From contig OZ021730.1 in the NCBI GenBank assembly GCA_963978545.1, positions 5,897,796-5,961,795 on the forward strand: DNA of 64,000 nucleotides. The letters run 5' to 3'. Every line of letters starts with the position of its first letter. Position 1 is the first letter of the stretch. Source of the DNA: Linyphia triangularis. Its lineage: Eukaryota > Arthropoda > Arachnida > Araneae > Linyphiidae. Under the pieces are notes generated by a model. The model saw only the letters and a list, made by a program, of their open reading frames with translations. It searched no databases and was not told where the DNA came from. Shown here piece by piece: positions 45,589-58,490 of this stretch. Made by a program: the position numbers and the translations under genes.

Positions 45589-46210
45589 ATACCAGTTTAA
45601 TGTTCCACAGGAGTTAATGACGTATTTTTTTTTATATTTGGAAGAGATCACAATCTACTCCAATAAGTATAAAAAGTCAAATAAAGGCATTTCCCTGTCT
45701 GCCACTTTTTTTAAAACACAAATCGTAAAATCCACACAAAAAATCGAATCTCAATTCATTACTCACACCAATATGAGATCATACAACGAAATTTATTCAA
45801 AAAAGTTAACCGAGCACGCTCAACATGTAGTGAAAAATTCAACAAATTATTCCATGCCAACTTAATACCAGTTTAATGCTTCACGAGAACAAATGACGAA
45901 AGATGTTTTTATATATTTAGAAGAACTCATTTCACAATCTACTCCAAAGAATCTAAAAAGAATAATAAAGAAATTTTTCAGAAAACCACTTTAAAAAAAA
46001 AAAAAAAAATTACAAATAAATGTCAAATCATCATAATACATAGCAGTAGGTGAACATGCATCATAACAATTAATCAAGAAAGTAAACATTGAAATATGCA
46101 TACATAATACAGGTCAATGAGATAATATCTCAATCTACTTCATTAATAAGGCATAAATAAAAAAAAAGGCAAACGCATTTTTCTTTCTACCACTATTTTT
46201 TTAAGAGCTT
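45589..46210. repeat. Diverged tandem repeat, about 276-bp unit
   Basis: ATACCAGTTTAATG starts units at 45589 and 45865. Each continues with an AATGACG block, a TTTATATTTRGAAGA block, CACAATCTACTCCAA, and a GCATTT...CCACT-T-run end. A third, poorer unit follows to about 46210. Together with 43860-43949 this is the array that the hAT entered. Confidence 0.7.
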
Positions 46211-46479
46211 AACCTGAAGCTGCTCCTTATAATGCATGAGCTTTACTGCCCTACATATTTGATAGCTGCTTTTCCGGTTTTATTTTTGCTTTTGTTGTTA
46301 GTAATACGCTGAGTTAAAGAAGTCCGCTTACTTGATCTAGGTGAAAAGCATTTGATGCACTTTCACCCGTATCAAATTATTTGATTCGGAAATCGAGTTC
46401 CACTGTTGTAGTTCTCGGAAAATAGTTTCTTATACAGAGTTTCAGAAATTCTACCTTAATCGTAAGTATATATATAAAT
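46211..46479. other. Short unassigned stretch
   Basis: Nothing recognised between the 276-bp units and the next dispersed repeat. Confidence 0.4.
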
Positions 46480-47070
46480 AGAACTAGGTGTGTGGAACAT
46501 CGCTCTATAGTACAGGTCAATACATTTAAATTTGAAGTTGAATTATGTTATTACCGTTTGCATACTTTCATTCATTTGAAAAAATGGCTCGTTTGGTGAT
46601 ATTTTTGAGAATAATTCTTACATGTCCACCTCCCAAGAAAAAACGCCACCAAAATGGCGATTCTGGCGATATACTTTTCGATTATTCCTACATTATCCTT
46701 CCTCTTGTAGGTGTAACAGCGAAGAGGGGAAAAACGGTCGCTGATGAGCGATGCTCAAGGGAAGAGAACTCCGTGTTAAAGACATTCGTTTTTCATCTTT
46801 TTTTTTTTTTTTTTACACTTTTATAGCATTTTTACGAGAATTTCTTTGGTGGGGATTTTTAGAACAGCTTAAAAGGCATAATCATAGCGATTTTGATCAA
46901 AATCGTTAGAGCCGCTTTTTAACAATTGGCGAAAAATATGATTTTTTTCATGTTTTACGCTTGTGCAATATTGATAAAATCTCTATGATAAGTCCCATGG
47001 CCACCACTAACCTGTACACCAAATTTGAACATCTTAGGTCAATTCGTTCGAGAGTTATACTGATCACAGA
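46480..47070 (+). repeat. Dispersed repeat (family F), longest copy
   Basis: It begins AGGTGTGTGGAACATCG, contains AAAATGGCTCGTTTGGTGAT, CGATTTTGATCAAAATCGTT and GCGAAAAATATG, and ends near GAACATCTTAGGTCAATTCG. Parts match 9780-10080, 28538-28800 and 41500-41850. Ends and class are unresolved. Confidence 0.4.
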
Positions 47071-49700
47071 CAAACATTTTTTTTCTAGACCACTTTTTTG
47101 AAGTCAGGATGTTTTCAACATTCGGGGTTGGGGGGGGGGAAGGGAATGGATCACTTAGTGAGCTACTGAATTTATTTGTATTTCACAGAAGGCTTTGAGA
47201 AAGTTTATGAATATTGCAAAAAACTTGGAATTTCAGTAGTTCACAAATTCTTAACCGTTCAACCTCTCTGTATTTCTCATAATTGTTTCTCTATTTTGAA
47301 AAATGATATTTGTCAGGATGCTTGGGTAAACTCCTGTTTACTTTGGATGTCTACTTTGCACTACCTCTGTCTACTTTGGATGCATGAAAAAAAACCCGCT
47401 ATTTTTATTATCTAATTTTTTTTTTAAAGAATTCTTTTATGTTTATTGATATAAAACTTGTCAGGCTTAACAAAAACATTCGTAAATTACAATAAAAAAA
47501 AAGAGTATTGAAATTAACCACTTTTTTAGTGTGAAAATGACAGGTAAACAGGAATCCTCAAAAAGTAAGTTGTGTGCTGTTGAAAAAATCTGAATAACGA
47601 CCTATCTCAAACAAAAAAATTAAATGGTTTTAGGTTTAGTGTGACAGTGGCTATATCCCGTACCTCTAATATTAATTTATATACAAAATAGCATACATAC
47701 TCTCTAGTGCATACAAAAAAAAGTATTTTTTGTTTTTTTTTAATGTTTTTTGTCAATAAAAATTAGTAAAATTTTAAATTTTGCAATAATTCTGGTATGG
47801 GTTATAGCAATAAGTGTACAGAATATGTGGTTAAAATTTCATAAGGGTCAGTTCAGTAGTTTCTGATGTTTTATTCAACAGAGCACACCTATTTCCTGTT
47901 TGAGGACTCCTGTTTTACCTGGCATTTTCACTCTAAAAATGTGGTTAAAATTAATTTTTTTTTATTTACGAATGTTTTTGTTAAACCTAACAAGTTATTT
48001 ATCAATAAACATTACAATATTGTTAAAGAAAAATTAATAAAAATAGCGTTTTTTTTTTCATGCGTCCGAAGTAAACAGAGACCTTAAAAAGCTGGAGTTC
48101 AATTTTCGGACTGCATAATTCATAACATAGAAAGAGTTTATTAACTCTCTAGTGCAAAATGAAGCATATATGATACACAACTTAGTAGTAACATTTTAGT
48201 AATAGTTCGCATATTTTATTGCTATTTTAAATTGCAATGAATTTTATCAGTCAGACTAAGATTGTTTATACCTAAAAAAAACTACTTTTATTCGTATGCT
48301 TTTTGTAATAAACACCAGTTAAATGACCGCTAGTTGAATCATAAAGAAAAAAATATTGCACAAGGTTAAAATACCTAATTATAAAGTAACAACTTTAATT
48401 AACTTTAATAAGCTGAACTTAAAGTAACTAATAATCTTAAAAATTAGTGGTTTTTTTAATTTTTTTTTTTTTTTTACACAAACAATAAAATCACATTTGT
48501 CAAACTATCTTACAAATAAAACCGACTATTTTTCGGTAAAAGTTATCAATGAATGCAAGTCCAGACTTTTCTCCTTATTTTAGCCTAGTTTAAGTGCCAA
48601 CAACAAAAATTACCGAAAAAAAATATATAACTTAATAATATATAAATATAATTAAAATACATAAATATAATTAAAATACGTAAATATAATTAAAATACGG
48701 ACATTTAATTTACCCTTAAATGGATGTTGTTGCCGATTGTCTACATCCCTTAAATGCATAGCGATGTAGATCTGCATCGTATGTTTAAAGCCTCATATCT
48801 CTTTATGTAACATTCTTTGCTTAGGCGTTCTTCCCCCCCCCCCCCAATTTTAATTTTACCAAAACTATTTTATCGTTTCCGAACGCCACTAGAAATCTTT
48901 GTATTTCTTTATCGGTGACAATTTTTATTGTTGGCGGCGCTGTTGACTGAATACAATTTCATCCCCCCCCCCCCCCAGCGTGTGTTACGAATTACCATAA
49001 AGTAACGAATAATATTTATGTTTTTGCATGTACTGATAAATTTATGCAAGCAAAATGTAGCTTTTTTGTGTTGTAATAATACATCAATATGCAAAATTCT
49101 TTTATGTGTGTGTGTGTTTTGTTTGTTTGTTTTTTGTGTTTTTCGCATTAGTTTAACACATTTCCCGGTTGATTTCAAATTTATTTATTAAAAATAAAAA
49201 TTCATGCATTTAAGAGTTTAAATACCTAAATATAATTACAAATACTGTAGATTTTAATCTGGATGCTGAATGTGTGTCTTGCATATGAAATGATAGGGGA
49301 TTGCGCAAACCGATCCGTGCTTCGGAACTAATTCATCCAAGGTGAAGTCAATGTTTGTTTAACATTGTTCTTTTTTTATGCAAATGTCAGAAGTTTCTTT
49401 CGCATTGGTCATTTTAGTTTCTTTGTTGATGTATTTGCATTTACTTTGCATAACTTCCTTGTAAGGTTGGTTGTGTTGTATTTTTCATTTGTTACTTAAA
49501 ATATTTACTTCTTTGAGTCATCGTTACGAACACCATTATGAACTTCAAAAACGTCCTTGTTATAATTAATTTCTTATAAGAACGCCGAAGTTAAGAGACT
49601 ATGTCTTGGTTGAAATAGTATGTTTATTTCTTTTCATTTGCGCCGACGGGAGTTGCTGATCGCCTACAAAATGGCAACAATTTTTGTCGAAATCTAAATT
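47071..49700. other. Unassigned low-complexity region
   Basis: It has G10 near 47129, C12 near 48833 and C13 near 48964, several T runs, and three AATATAATTAAAATACGTAA-type units near 48650-48700. One piggyBac-like end, TTAACTCTCTAGTGCA, is at 48141 without a partner. I see no exon. Confidence 0.4.
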
Positions 49701-49900
49701 TTTCAATAATCATTATTGGTTTTCTTAATTGAAATAACTGATTGCTGTGTTACGAAGAATAATTTAAAACCTATATTATACTTTCTTTTTCATGTTGCTT
49801 CACAACTTTTCTAAATACAAATACAAATTTTAAGACCAACAACAGGCTCAAGGCCAGACAGGGTTGGTCGAGTAGATGTATATTCACGTATATAGAAATA
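49701..49900. repeat. Partial satellite unit and retroelement-like junction
   Basis: 49708-49790 is a diverged end of the 338-bp unit (TTGGTTTTCTTAATTGAAAT, CTATATTATACTTTC). 49815-49895 is a dispersed block with ACAAATTTTAAGACCAAC, GGCTCAAGG and GGTTGGTCGAGTA that recurs at 61328-61400. It links the array to an interspersed repeat. Confidence 0.75.
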
Positions 49901-52900
49901 GAATTTGCATACAGGATCATACATACAATATACGATAGTTACAGGATTATACATAATAATACAATACCATAAATAAAGTTGACACAGCATTTCACAATCA
50001 TACTGGAAAAATGCAATACATAATGCTACAAATTTTACAAAATCCAACAGTACGCAAACATAAGTAACCAAATATAGTACTAAATTAACTATACACAAAG
50101 CACAAAATATAAGTTACTTACCTATCCAGTGTAATCCAATAATTGGTTTTCTTAACTGAAATAACTTATTGTTCCAAAGAATAATTTAAACCTTATATTA
50201 TACTTTCAACAAATTTTACAAAACGAATTTTAGAAATTGAATTCGCATACAGGATCATACATACAATATACGATAGTTACAGGATTATACATAATAATAC
50301 AATACCATAAATAAAGTTGACACAGCATTTCACAATCATACTGGAAAAATGCAATACATAATGCTACAAATTTTACAAAATCCAACAGTACGCAAACATA
50401 AGTAACCAAATATAGTACTAAATTAACTATACACAAAGCACAAAATATAAGTTACTTACCTATCCAGTGTAATCCAATAATTGGTTTTCTTAACTGAAAT
50501 AACTTATTGTTCCAAAGAATAATTTAAACCCTATATTATACTTTCAACAAATTTTACAAAACGAATTTTAGAAATTGAATTCGCATACAGGATCATACAT
50601 ACAATATACGATAGTTACAGGATTATACATATTAATACAATACCATAAATAAAGTTGACACAGCATTTCACAATCATACTGGAAAAATGCAATACATAAT
50701 GCTACAAATTTTACAAAATCCAACAGTACGCAAACATAAGTAACCAAATATAGTACTAAATTAACTATACACAAAGCACAAAATATAAGTTACTTACCTA
50801 TCCAGTGTAATCCAATAATTGGTTTTCTTAACTGAAATAACTTATTGTTCCAAAGAATAATTTAAACCCTATATTATACTTTCAACAAATTTTACAAAAC
50901 GAATTTTAGAAATTGAATTCGCATACAGGATCATACATACAATATACGATAGTTACAGGATTATACATAATAATACAATACCATAAATAAAGTTGACACA
51001 GCATTTCACAATCATACTGGAAAAATGCAATACATAATGCTACAAATTTTACAAAATCCAACAGTACGCAAACATAAGTAACCAAATATAGTACTAAATT
51101 AACTATACACAAAGCACAAAATATAAGTTACTTACCTATCCAGTGTAATCCAATAATTGGTTTTCTTAACTGAAATAACTTATTGTTCCAAAGAATAATT
51201 TAAACCCTATATTATACTTTCAACAAATTTTACAAAACGAATTTTAGAAATTGAATTCGCATACAGGATCATACATACAATATACGATAGTTACAGGATT
51301 ATACATAATAATACAATACCATAAATAAAGTTGACACAGCATTTCACAATCATACTGGAAAAATGCAATACATAATGCTACAAATTTTACAAAATCCAAC
51401 AGTACGCAAACATAAGTAACCAAATATAGTACTAAATTAACTATACACAAAGCACAAAATATAAGTTACTTACCTATCCAGTGTAATCCAATAATTGGTT
51501 TTCTTAACTGAAATAACTTATTGTTCCAAAGAATAATTTAAACCCTATATTATACTTTCAACAAATTTTACAAAACGAATTTTAGAAATTGAATTCGCAT
51601 ACAGGATCATACATACAATATACGATAGTTACAGGATTATACATAATAATACAATACCATAAATAAAGTTGACACAGCATTTCACAATCATACTGGAAAA
51701 ATGCAATACATAATGCTACAAATTTTACAAAATCCAACAGTACGCAAACATAAGTAACCAAATATAGTACTAAATTAACTATACACAAAGCACAAAATAT
51801 AAGTTACTTACCTATCCAGTGTAATCCAATAATTGGTTTTCTTAACTGAAATAACTTATTGTTCCAAAGAATAATTTAAACCCTATATTATACTTTCAAC
51901 AAATTTTACAAAACGAATTTTAGAAATTGAATTCGCATACAGGATCATACATACAATATACGATAGTTACAGGATTATACATAATAATACAATACCATAA
52001 ATAAAGTTGACACAGCATTTCACAATCATACTGGAAAAATGCAATACATAATGCTACAAATTTTACAAAATCCAACAGTACGCAAACATAAGTAACCAAA
52101 TATAGTACTAAATTAACTATACACAAAGCACAAAATATAAGTTACTTACCTATCCAGTGTAATCCAATAATTGGTTTTCTTAACTGAAATAACTTATTGT
52201 TCCAAAGAATAATTTAAACCCTATATTATACTTTCAACAAATTTTACAAAACGAATTTTAGAAATTGAATTCGCATACAGGATCATACATACAATATACG
52301 ATAGTTACAGGATTATACATAATAATACAATACCATAAATAAAGTTGACACAGCATTTCACAATCATACTGGAAAAATGCAATACATAATGCTACAAATT
52401 TTACAAAATCCAACAGTACGCAAACATAAGTAACCAAATATAGTACTAAATTAACTATACACAAAGCACAAAATATAAGTTACTTACCTATCCAGTGTAA
52501 TCCAATAATTGGTTTTCTTAACTGAAATAACTTATTGTTCCAAAGAATAATTTAAACCCTATATTATACTTTCAACAAATTTTACAAAACGAATTTTAGA
52601 AATTGAATTCGCATACAGGATCATACATACAATATACGATAGTTACAGGATTATACATAATAATACAATACCATAAATAAAGTTGACACAGCATTTCACA
52701 ATCATACTGGAAAATGCAATACATAATGCTACAAATTTTACAAAATCCAACAGTACGCAAACATAAGTAACCAAATATAGTACTAAATTAACTATACACA
52801 AAGCACAAAATATAAGTTACTTACCTATCCAGTGTAATCCAATAATTGGTTTTCTTAACTGAAATAACTTATTGTTCCAAAGAATAATTTAAACCCTATA

Positions 52901-53790
52901 TTATACTTTCAACAAATTTTACAAAACGAATTTTAGAAATTGAATTCGCATACAGGATCATACATACAATATACGATAGTTACAGGATTATGCATAATAA
53001 TACAATACCATAAATAAAGTTGACACAGCATTTCACAATCATACTGGAAAAATGCAATACATAATGCTACAAATTTTACAAAATCCAACAGTACGCAAAC
53101 ATAAGTAACCAAATATAGTACTAAATTAACTATACACAAAGCACAAAATATAAGTTACTTACCTATCCAGTGTAATCCAATAATTGGTTTTCTTAACTGA
53201 AATAACTTATTGTTCCAAAGAATAATTTAAACCCTATATTATACTTTCAACAAATTTTACAAAACGAATTTTAGAAATTGAATTCGCATACAGGATCATA
53301 CATACAATATACGATAGTTACAGGATTATACATAATAATACAATACCATAAATAAAGTTGACACAGCATTTCACAATCATACTGGAAAAATGCAATACAT
53401 AATGCTACAAATTTTACAAAATCCAACAGTACGCAAACATAAGTAACCAAATATAGTACTAAATTAACTATACACAAAGCACAAAATATAAGTTACTTAC
53501 CTATCCAGTGTAATCCAATAATTGGTTTTCTTAACTGAAATAACTTATTGTTCCAAAGAATAATTTAAACCCTATATTATACTTTCAACAAATTTTACAA
53601 AACGAATTTTAGAAATTGAATTCGCATACAGGATCATACATACAATATACAATATTTGCAGGATCATATATACAATAGTTACAGGATTATACATAATAAT
53701 GCAGTACAATATATAAAGTTGGCATGGCGTTTCACAATCATACTGGAAAAATGCAATACATAATGCAAGCTGTAATTTAATTTTAAAATC
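49901..53790. repeat. Satellite array, 338-bp unit, eleven full copies plus one partial
   Basis: Units start at GAATTYGCATACAGGATCAT: 49901, 50239, 50577, 50915, 51253, 51591, 51929, 52267, 52605, 52942 and 53280, with a diverged partial from 53618. The inner copies differ by only a few bases. One unit (52605) has lost one A in GGAAAAATGC and is 337 bp. In the first full unit the left edge matches a dispersed repeat instead of the satellite consensus. The last unit is rearranged after ATACAATAT. Minus-strand 68-residue frames recur in each unit but carry no domain signal. Extreme homogeneity points to recent amplification or ongoing conversion. Confidence 0.97.
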
Positions 53791-53973
53791 CAAACGCCTG
53801 AGGGGGCAATCCTTGATTATCCCTGGGAGCTTTATTCTCTCCGGGTTGCTTTATGCCGTCTGTCCACAAACGTAAGAAATAGCTTTTTTGAGAATACTCC
53901 GTTATGCATTTGTAAAAATCGATTCCGTATGTTTTGATTCATATACTATGTATTCGGCTTTTTCAAAATGCTA

Positions 53974-54011
<38 letters not shown>

Positions 54012-54198
54012 AAATGCAGGGGCGAACTGGCCATAGGGTTGTCCGGTGCAATCACCGGGCCGGTCCGGTCAGTGTCTGTAAAAAAATGGACCTGTCCGAT
54101 GCGAAGTTTTATTTTTTAAAACTTTTTTTCAATTTAAATAGTTGCTTTCCATAATATTTTTTTTAAAAGCCCTTGCTTTCAAATCCCAATCATCTCCT
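53791..54198. mobile_element. hAT-like terminal fragment beside a poly(A) run
   Basis: An A34 run lies at 53974-54007. Then CAGGGGCGAACTGGCCATAG (about 54018) resembles a hAT terminus, followed by GGGCCGGTCCGGTC. No opposite end or duplication is seen. The remainder is unassigned. Confidence 0.4.
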
Positions 54199-54378
54199 GC
54201 CGACCAAACGGTATAGTGGTTAGCGTGCGAGCTTCTAGACCACGAGGTTGCGGGTTCGAGTCCCGTGTTGGCATGGGTGTTTGTAAATGTGTGTTGGCTT
54301 GTCTAATGACGAAAGTTTCGGCGCATTATAGCCCTCGTGTTGCTGACGGCGCCAGATAATCTGAATACAACCAACCAA
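54199..54378 (+). mobile_element. tRNA-derived SINE (family S1), full length
   Basis: It has the head GCCGACCAAACGGTATAGTG, box B GGTTCGAGTCCCG and the family tail. The exact 14-bp duplication is CCCAATCATCTCCT (54185-54198, 54379-54392). Confidence 0.96.
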
Positions 54379-54547
54379 CCCAATCATCTCCTCCCTCCCT
54401 GAAGAAGCCTTTTACTTTCTACTTATTTTATAGATTACTTATTACTTATTTTAAATATTTATTATCTGTTCTGATGTCAATTTCTAATACCTGGACATTC
54501 TTTATTTTGCAATTTATATGGACTGGATGGACTGCTTCGATGTCAAT

Positions 54548-55216
54548 TAGAGGTCAGCGATATATCGATAAACGATATTTTTTAAAAGTTATCAATAGTA
54601 AAAATATCGATACAAGTCACCGATATATCGATATTTTCATTCGTTTTTTAGTTTTTTGACGATCGTTTTGTAATTCCATGTGTTTTTTCGATTTTCTTTA
54701 TTTCTTTTTCAAAAACTTCAAAACTTAAGTTCGGACTTGGCTGAGAGACAGTTGAAATGACACCCTAACCAAAAAGAAAACATTGTAATGGAAAGATAAG
54801 ATCATTTATTAGTAGTCATTAACACAGAGTTGTTTCTGTTGCCAACGTGTGCCTGGAATTTGCAACTAATTTTGAATATTAAAAACATCTCTATCAGCAA
54901 AATATGAAGTAAACTGCTTTTCGAAATTTCTTCTTTAAAAATAAATGTGAATTTATGCATTGACATCCAAATGTATTTTATTTATTCTGATTGATATTAT
55001 AATTTATTTATAAAAACAATTTTTATAATTTATATTTTTAAACAATTTTGGCATGAATTAATGAAAAGTAGAAATTTGCCCCGAAAAACTTCGTTTCTGG
55101 CAAAATTGAAAATCAAATAAAAGAAATAAAAAAATCGTGTATCGATATATCGATATTTTTTTCTATGCAATGATATAGTATCGATATTTATTTTGATCGA
55201 TATTTCCGACCTTCTA
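54548..55216. mobile_element. hAT-type MITE, TAGAGGTCGG family, copy 3
   Basis: It starts TAGAGGTCAGCGATATATCG and ends GATATTTCCGACCTTCTA. The octamers ATGTCAAT (54540-54547) and ATTTCAAA (55217-55224) agree at 6 of 8. ATCGATAT clusters lie inside both ends. Only about two units of the internal 26-bp repeat are present. Confidence 0.85.
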
Positions 55217-55356
55217 ATTTCAAAGCAAGGGAAAAAACGGTTAATGATGAAGGGTGGATGAATAACCAATCACATATCACTTTTACAGTTGGGCGGGAAT
55301 GCGAGAAACCTCGTAATGTGCTAGAGTAAATAGTTTTGTTTGCATATTATTACTAA

Positions 55357-56123
55357 CTAGGGGGCTTCGCCCCCTGCTCGCTAACGCTCGCCAACCCCCA
55401 AACGCCTCGCTGCGCTCGGATTGAGCGGCTTTGCCGCTCGAATTTGTGGTTAAAAACATCTTGCTGCGCTTTGCCAGCCATAAAAAATTTAAATAAATTT
55501 TTATAAATTTAATGTAAGGCCTAATAGAGAAAACACCCAAATTGCAAGTTTCGTAATAGAAAGTTAAATATACTATCCGCCAACATTCTGACTTAAAACT
55601 TCATTAGCTATGCCCTTACATTGAAGTCCCAATATCTTTTATTTATTCTGATAAAAAAACAACGCGAGCTACACTCACCAGCCCCTGAATTCCTCGCTTG
55701 GGTTGGTTTTTCTGGAAAGAAATACTTCAAAATAATAATTACTCTAATACAAAAATGCTTCAGAAAAACAGAAAAAATCAACTTTGAAACGGAAGAGTTT
55801 AAAAAACAACTTTAAAGAGAGAGCTTAAAAAGCTTTAAAAGAGAGCTTTCAAGAGCTTTAAAATTAGCAACGGGTTTATTGTTTACATACGTAAGGATGT
55901 TGCCATTCATATATTCAAAATCATTGAGGCTTTGTAGTAGCTTAATGATGAAAAATATTGAAATTTAACTAATTAATAAAGTGTTAATAAATTATTTTGG
56001 CACGTTTTGGCAAATCTACAGCTTATTTCCTTTAAAATGACACCTTGATAATTGAAATTGGTTGAGCAGTTTAGCCGGACGGACTAACCCCAAAGAACGT
56101 ATCGCCTATTAAATATATAGATT
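55357..56123 (+). mobile_element. RTE-like LINE fragment with GGGGGCTTCGCCCCC head
   Basis: The insert begins CTAGGGGGCTTCGCCCCCTG, a strong small hairpin, followed by the GC-rich CTCGCTGCGCTCGG. It ends GTATCGCCTATTAAATATAT AGATT, a tail type common in RTE-like LINEs. Comparison with family A copies 1 and 2 gives the empty site (ATTACTAA...). No coding sequence remains. The family assignment is by general resemblance. Confidence 0.55.
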
Positions 56124-56275
56124 AAAGTCTACTATTGACAGTTCTGTTGTGTACAACCCAAAATTTTATTTTTAATCTTCCGAAATCCGTATTTTTTGTG
56201 TGCATCCAAAGATCTGGCAACGGCTTCAATTTTCCAGCGTTAAGCAGTCTATCGAGTTGTTCATCTAGAACGAAG

Positions 56276-57686
56276 ATTTTAACATCTTCATATTAGAAAG
56301 TAAAAGAAAGAACTGTGAAACTAAGGATTCAGTTCGCATTTTGTAATGTTTTTTTTTTTTTTTAGTAAAACAATGCATCGTTCATTTGCATATTTTTTTT
56401 TAAACATTACCAAAAGCAATTTGCAATCTCTCTCTCTTATCTGAAATATAGAGACATGTCCACTAAAATTATTTGGTCAAGTGTCCCCTCCTGAATAAAC
56501 ATGAGTGGAAAAAAAGCATTGTTGTCAACAATTTCTGCGCGTTCCACGAGCATTGTTCTCAACGAAACAGTGTTGTCATAGAAACTTCTTAATGAGTTCC
56601 TTAGTTTTAAGCAATCGTGCGTATTTTTATTGGCACGAAAAATATCTTGCTGCAGATCGATTAAATTCATAGGTATGGATTTTTTCAGTTTTTTTTTCTT
56701 TCTTTCTTTTTCAAGCTACACGATATCTCTCAATTTGGAAAATATTGTCATAATTCGAAAGTTTGTTCTCTTACATATTTATGTACGGATTATTCCAGGG
56801 TGTCCTAAGAATGAGTGATACGTTTGAAAAATTAATTAAAAAAAAACTAAAGACGTTAGGGTTAGAAATGTATCGTTTTATGCATTCTACTTGGGAAATT
56901 AGGCAATTTCATTCCAGCAAGTTTCGAAAATAGTTACAAAATTCACCAATGGTAGCGTTGTTGGTTGAAAAACTAAAGAAAAGTCTGAACATGTTGCACA
57001 AACTACAAAATGATGTTTTCAAAATAACCACCGTTCCAGCAACAATCTGGCGCAATTGAAACAACGATTTGTAGTGTTTGTAACATGCTCAAACCATTTT
57101 TTTTAAATTTATATTATTATTACTTATTTTTTCACTGAACAGCGCCACCTAACGGTGAACTGGGTAACTATTTTTGAAATGTGATGGATAAAAGTCCTCA
57201 ATTGCCTAAGTAGAATGCAGCAAATAACTCATTTCTATGGTTTTGTTTATTATTGTTATTATTAATAATTTTTCAAATGAGCTAGTCGTTTTGGGGTCAC
57301 CTTGTATATGGTCGACTTAGAGTAAAAAAATGCCCCGATAATAAAAGTTAAAAAAAAAAAAAAAAAAAAAATGCTATATTTCATTATGAGCTTAAGAATT
57401 TTTTCCATCTAATTTATTTATCACAAATCCATTTCAGTGATTAATTTTCAACTTTTATCTTCACATCCTGTTACCAAATATTATTAAAAAAAGTGATTTG
57501 AGACCAAAGTTAAATCGGTACCTTTTCATTCAAAGTCGTTGATAAGAACTGTGTCGCATTTTTAACTCCGTCATTAGATACCTGAACTTCTCCACACAAA
57601 TATTTTGCCAACTTCGTTCAACGATAAATGAAAAGAATGATATCTCTATCGATTTTTTTTTTTTTTTAAATTTTTTTCATGCACAA

Positions 57687-57690
<4 letters not shown>
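56276..57690. other. Unassigned region
   Basis: CATTCTACTTGGGAAATTAGG near 56881 is mirrored by CTCAATTGCCTAAGTAGAATG near 57196. This bounds a possible 340-bp inverted-repeat element that contains TGGCGCAATTGAAACAACG. No gene is supported. Confidence 0.4.

Positions 57691-57735
<45 letters not shown>
57690..57735. repeat. (TA)n microsatellite
   Basis: An AT dinucleotide run of about 45 bp. Confidence 0.95.
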
Positions 57736-57738
<3 letters not shown>

Positions 57739-58490
57739 TGCAATCACTTTTAGCTATATGAGCTTTTTAATGAAAAAATTATAAATGAAAAACTTTCAGT
57801 TTGTAAGTTCACGAAAATCGTAAATGACCTTTCCACGTAAATTAATTCTTATTGGGACCCAATAGATCCCTAATCAAATTCATTTTCGAGTTTCATTAAA
57901 GTGAATTGAGTATTTTTAGACTTACATAAGATATGATTTTCAGCATCGTAAACAGAAAAAGAGACACCATCGAGGTTTAGCATTTTTAAAAACCCCATAT
58001 CCTATTAGGCCCACACAAACAAACAAAAAACAAGGCACATTTTTTGAGAGATTGCCATATTTCTCGCATCTGATGGATGATAAATTTACAACCAGTAATA
58101 AATAAAAATAAATAAAAAAAATTAAAGATAAATAAATAATAATAATAATAATAATAATAAAAAACACGTACTGAATCCTGAACAATGCATCAAGAAAGGT
58201 GACCGTTTCCCTTGTTTATCAACTGAATGACATTTGAATTGAACCGACTCAACTTACGGCTCCTAAATTCCATTGACTGGCAAGGCAATAAACACGGTAT
58301 TAAAGTTCCAGACTGTCAATTCACAAGGTCGGTATGTACGCTTTCTGATTTTCTCCCACAGCTTCATTTATTGCTCGAAAAAAATAGTGAAAAATGGAAA
58401 TCTTCAGAAACGACCGCAGCTATATTGAGCTGTCAGTTTTTTAACACAATGGACCTTATACGCAGCGTTGTAAGCTGAAGGGTTGCTTGA
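57736..58490. other. Unassigned; an open frame with a sister sequence 0.8 kb on
   Basis: 58227-58478 (+) is open and contains TLSDFLPQLHLLL. A related block near 59125-59190 reads TLSDFLLYVFIAQ. The DNA similarity covers AAGG...CTTTCTGATTTTCT...ATTTATTGC. I recognise no family, so this is recorded as a dispersed repeat or an old duplicated fragment. Confidence 0.35.

Larger units (their letters stand above)
54510..56275 (+). mobile_element. Family A element, copy 3, with two nested insertions
   Basis: Pieces of family A lie at about 54510-54547 (GGACTGCTTCGATG), 55217-55356 (AATAACCAATCACA, AGTTGGGCGGGAATGCG) and 56124-56275 (AGTCTACTATTGACAGTTCT, GGCAACGGCTTC, AGCAGTCTATCGAGTTG). The gaps are a hAT MITE and an RTE-like insert. 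Both outer ends are eroded. Confidence 0.75.

Noticed and set aside
50230..53477. Repeated 68-residue minus-strand frames, hydrophobic and cysteine-rich
   Set aside because: They recur once per 338-bp satellite unit, one is destroyed by a single-base deletion, and the single dispersed copy does not keep the frame. They follow from array homogeneity.
57690..57735. AT dinucleotide tract as a replication origin or promoter
   Set aside because: It is a simple microsatellite, with nothing around it supporting a regulatory role.
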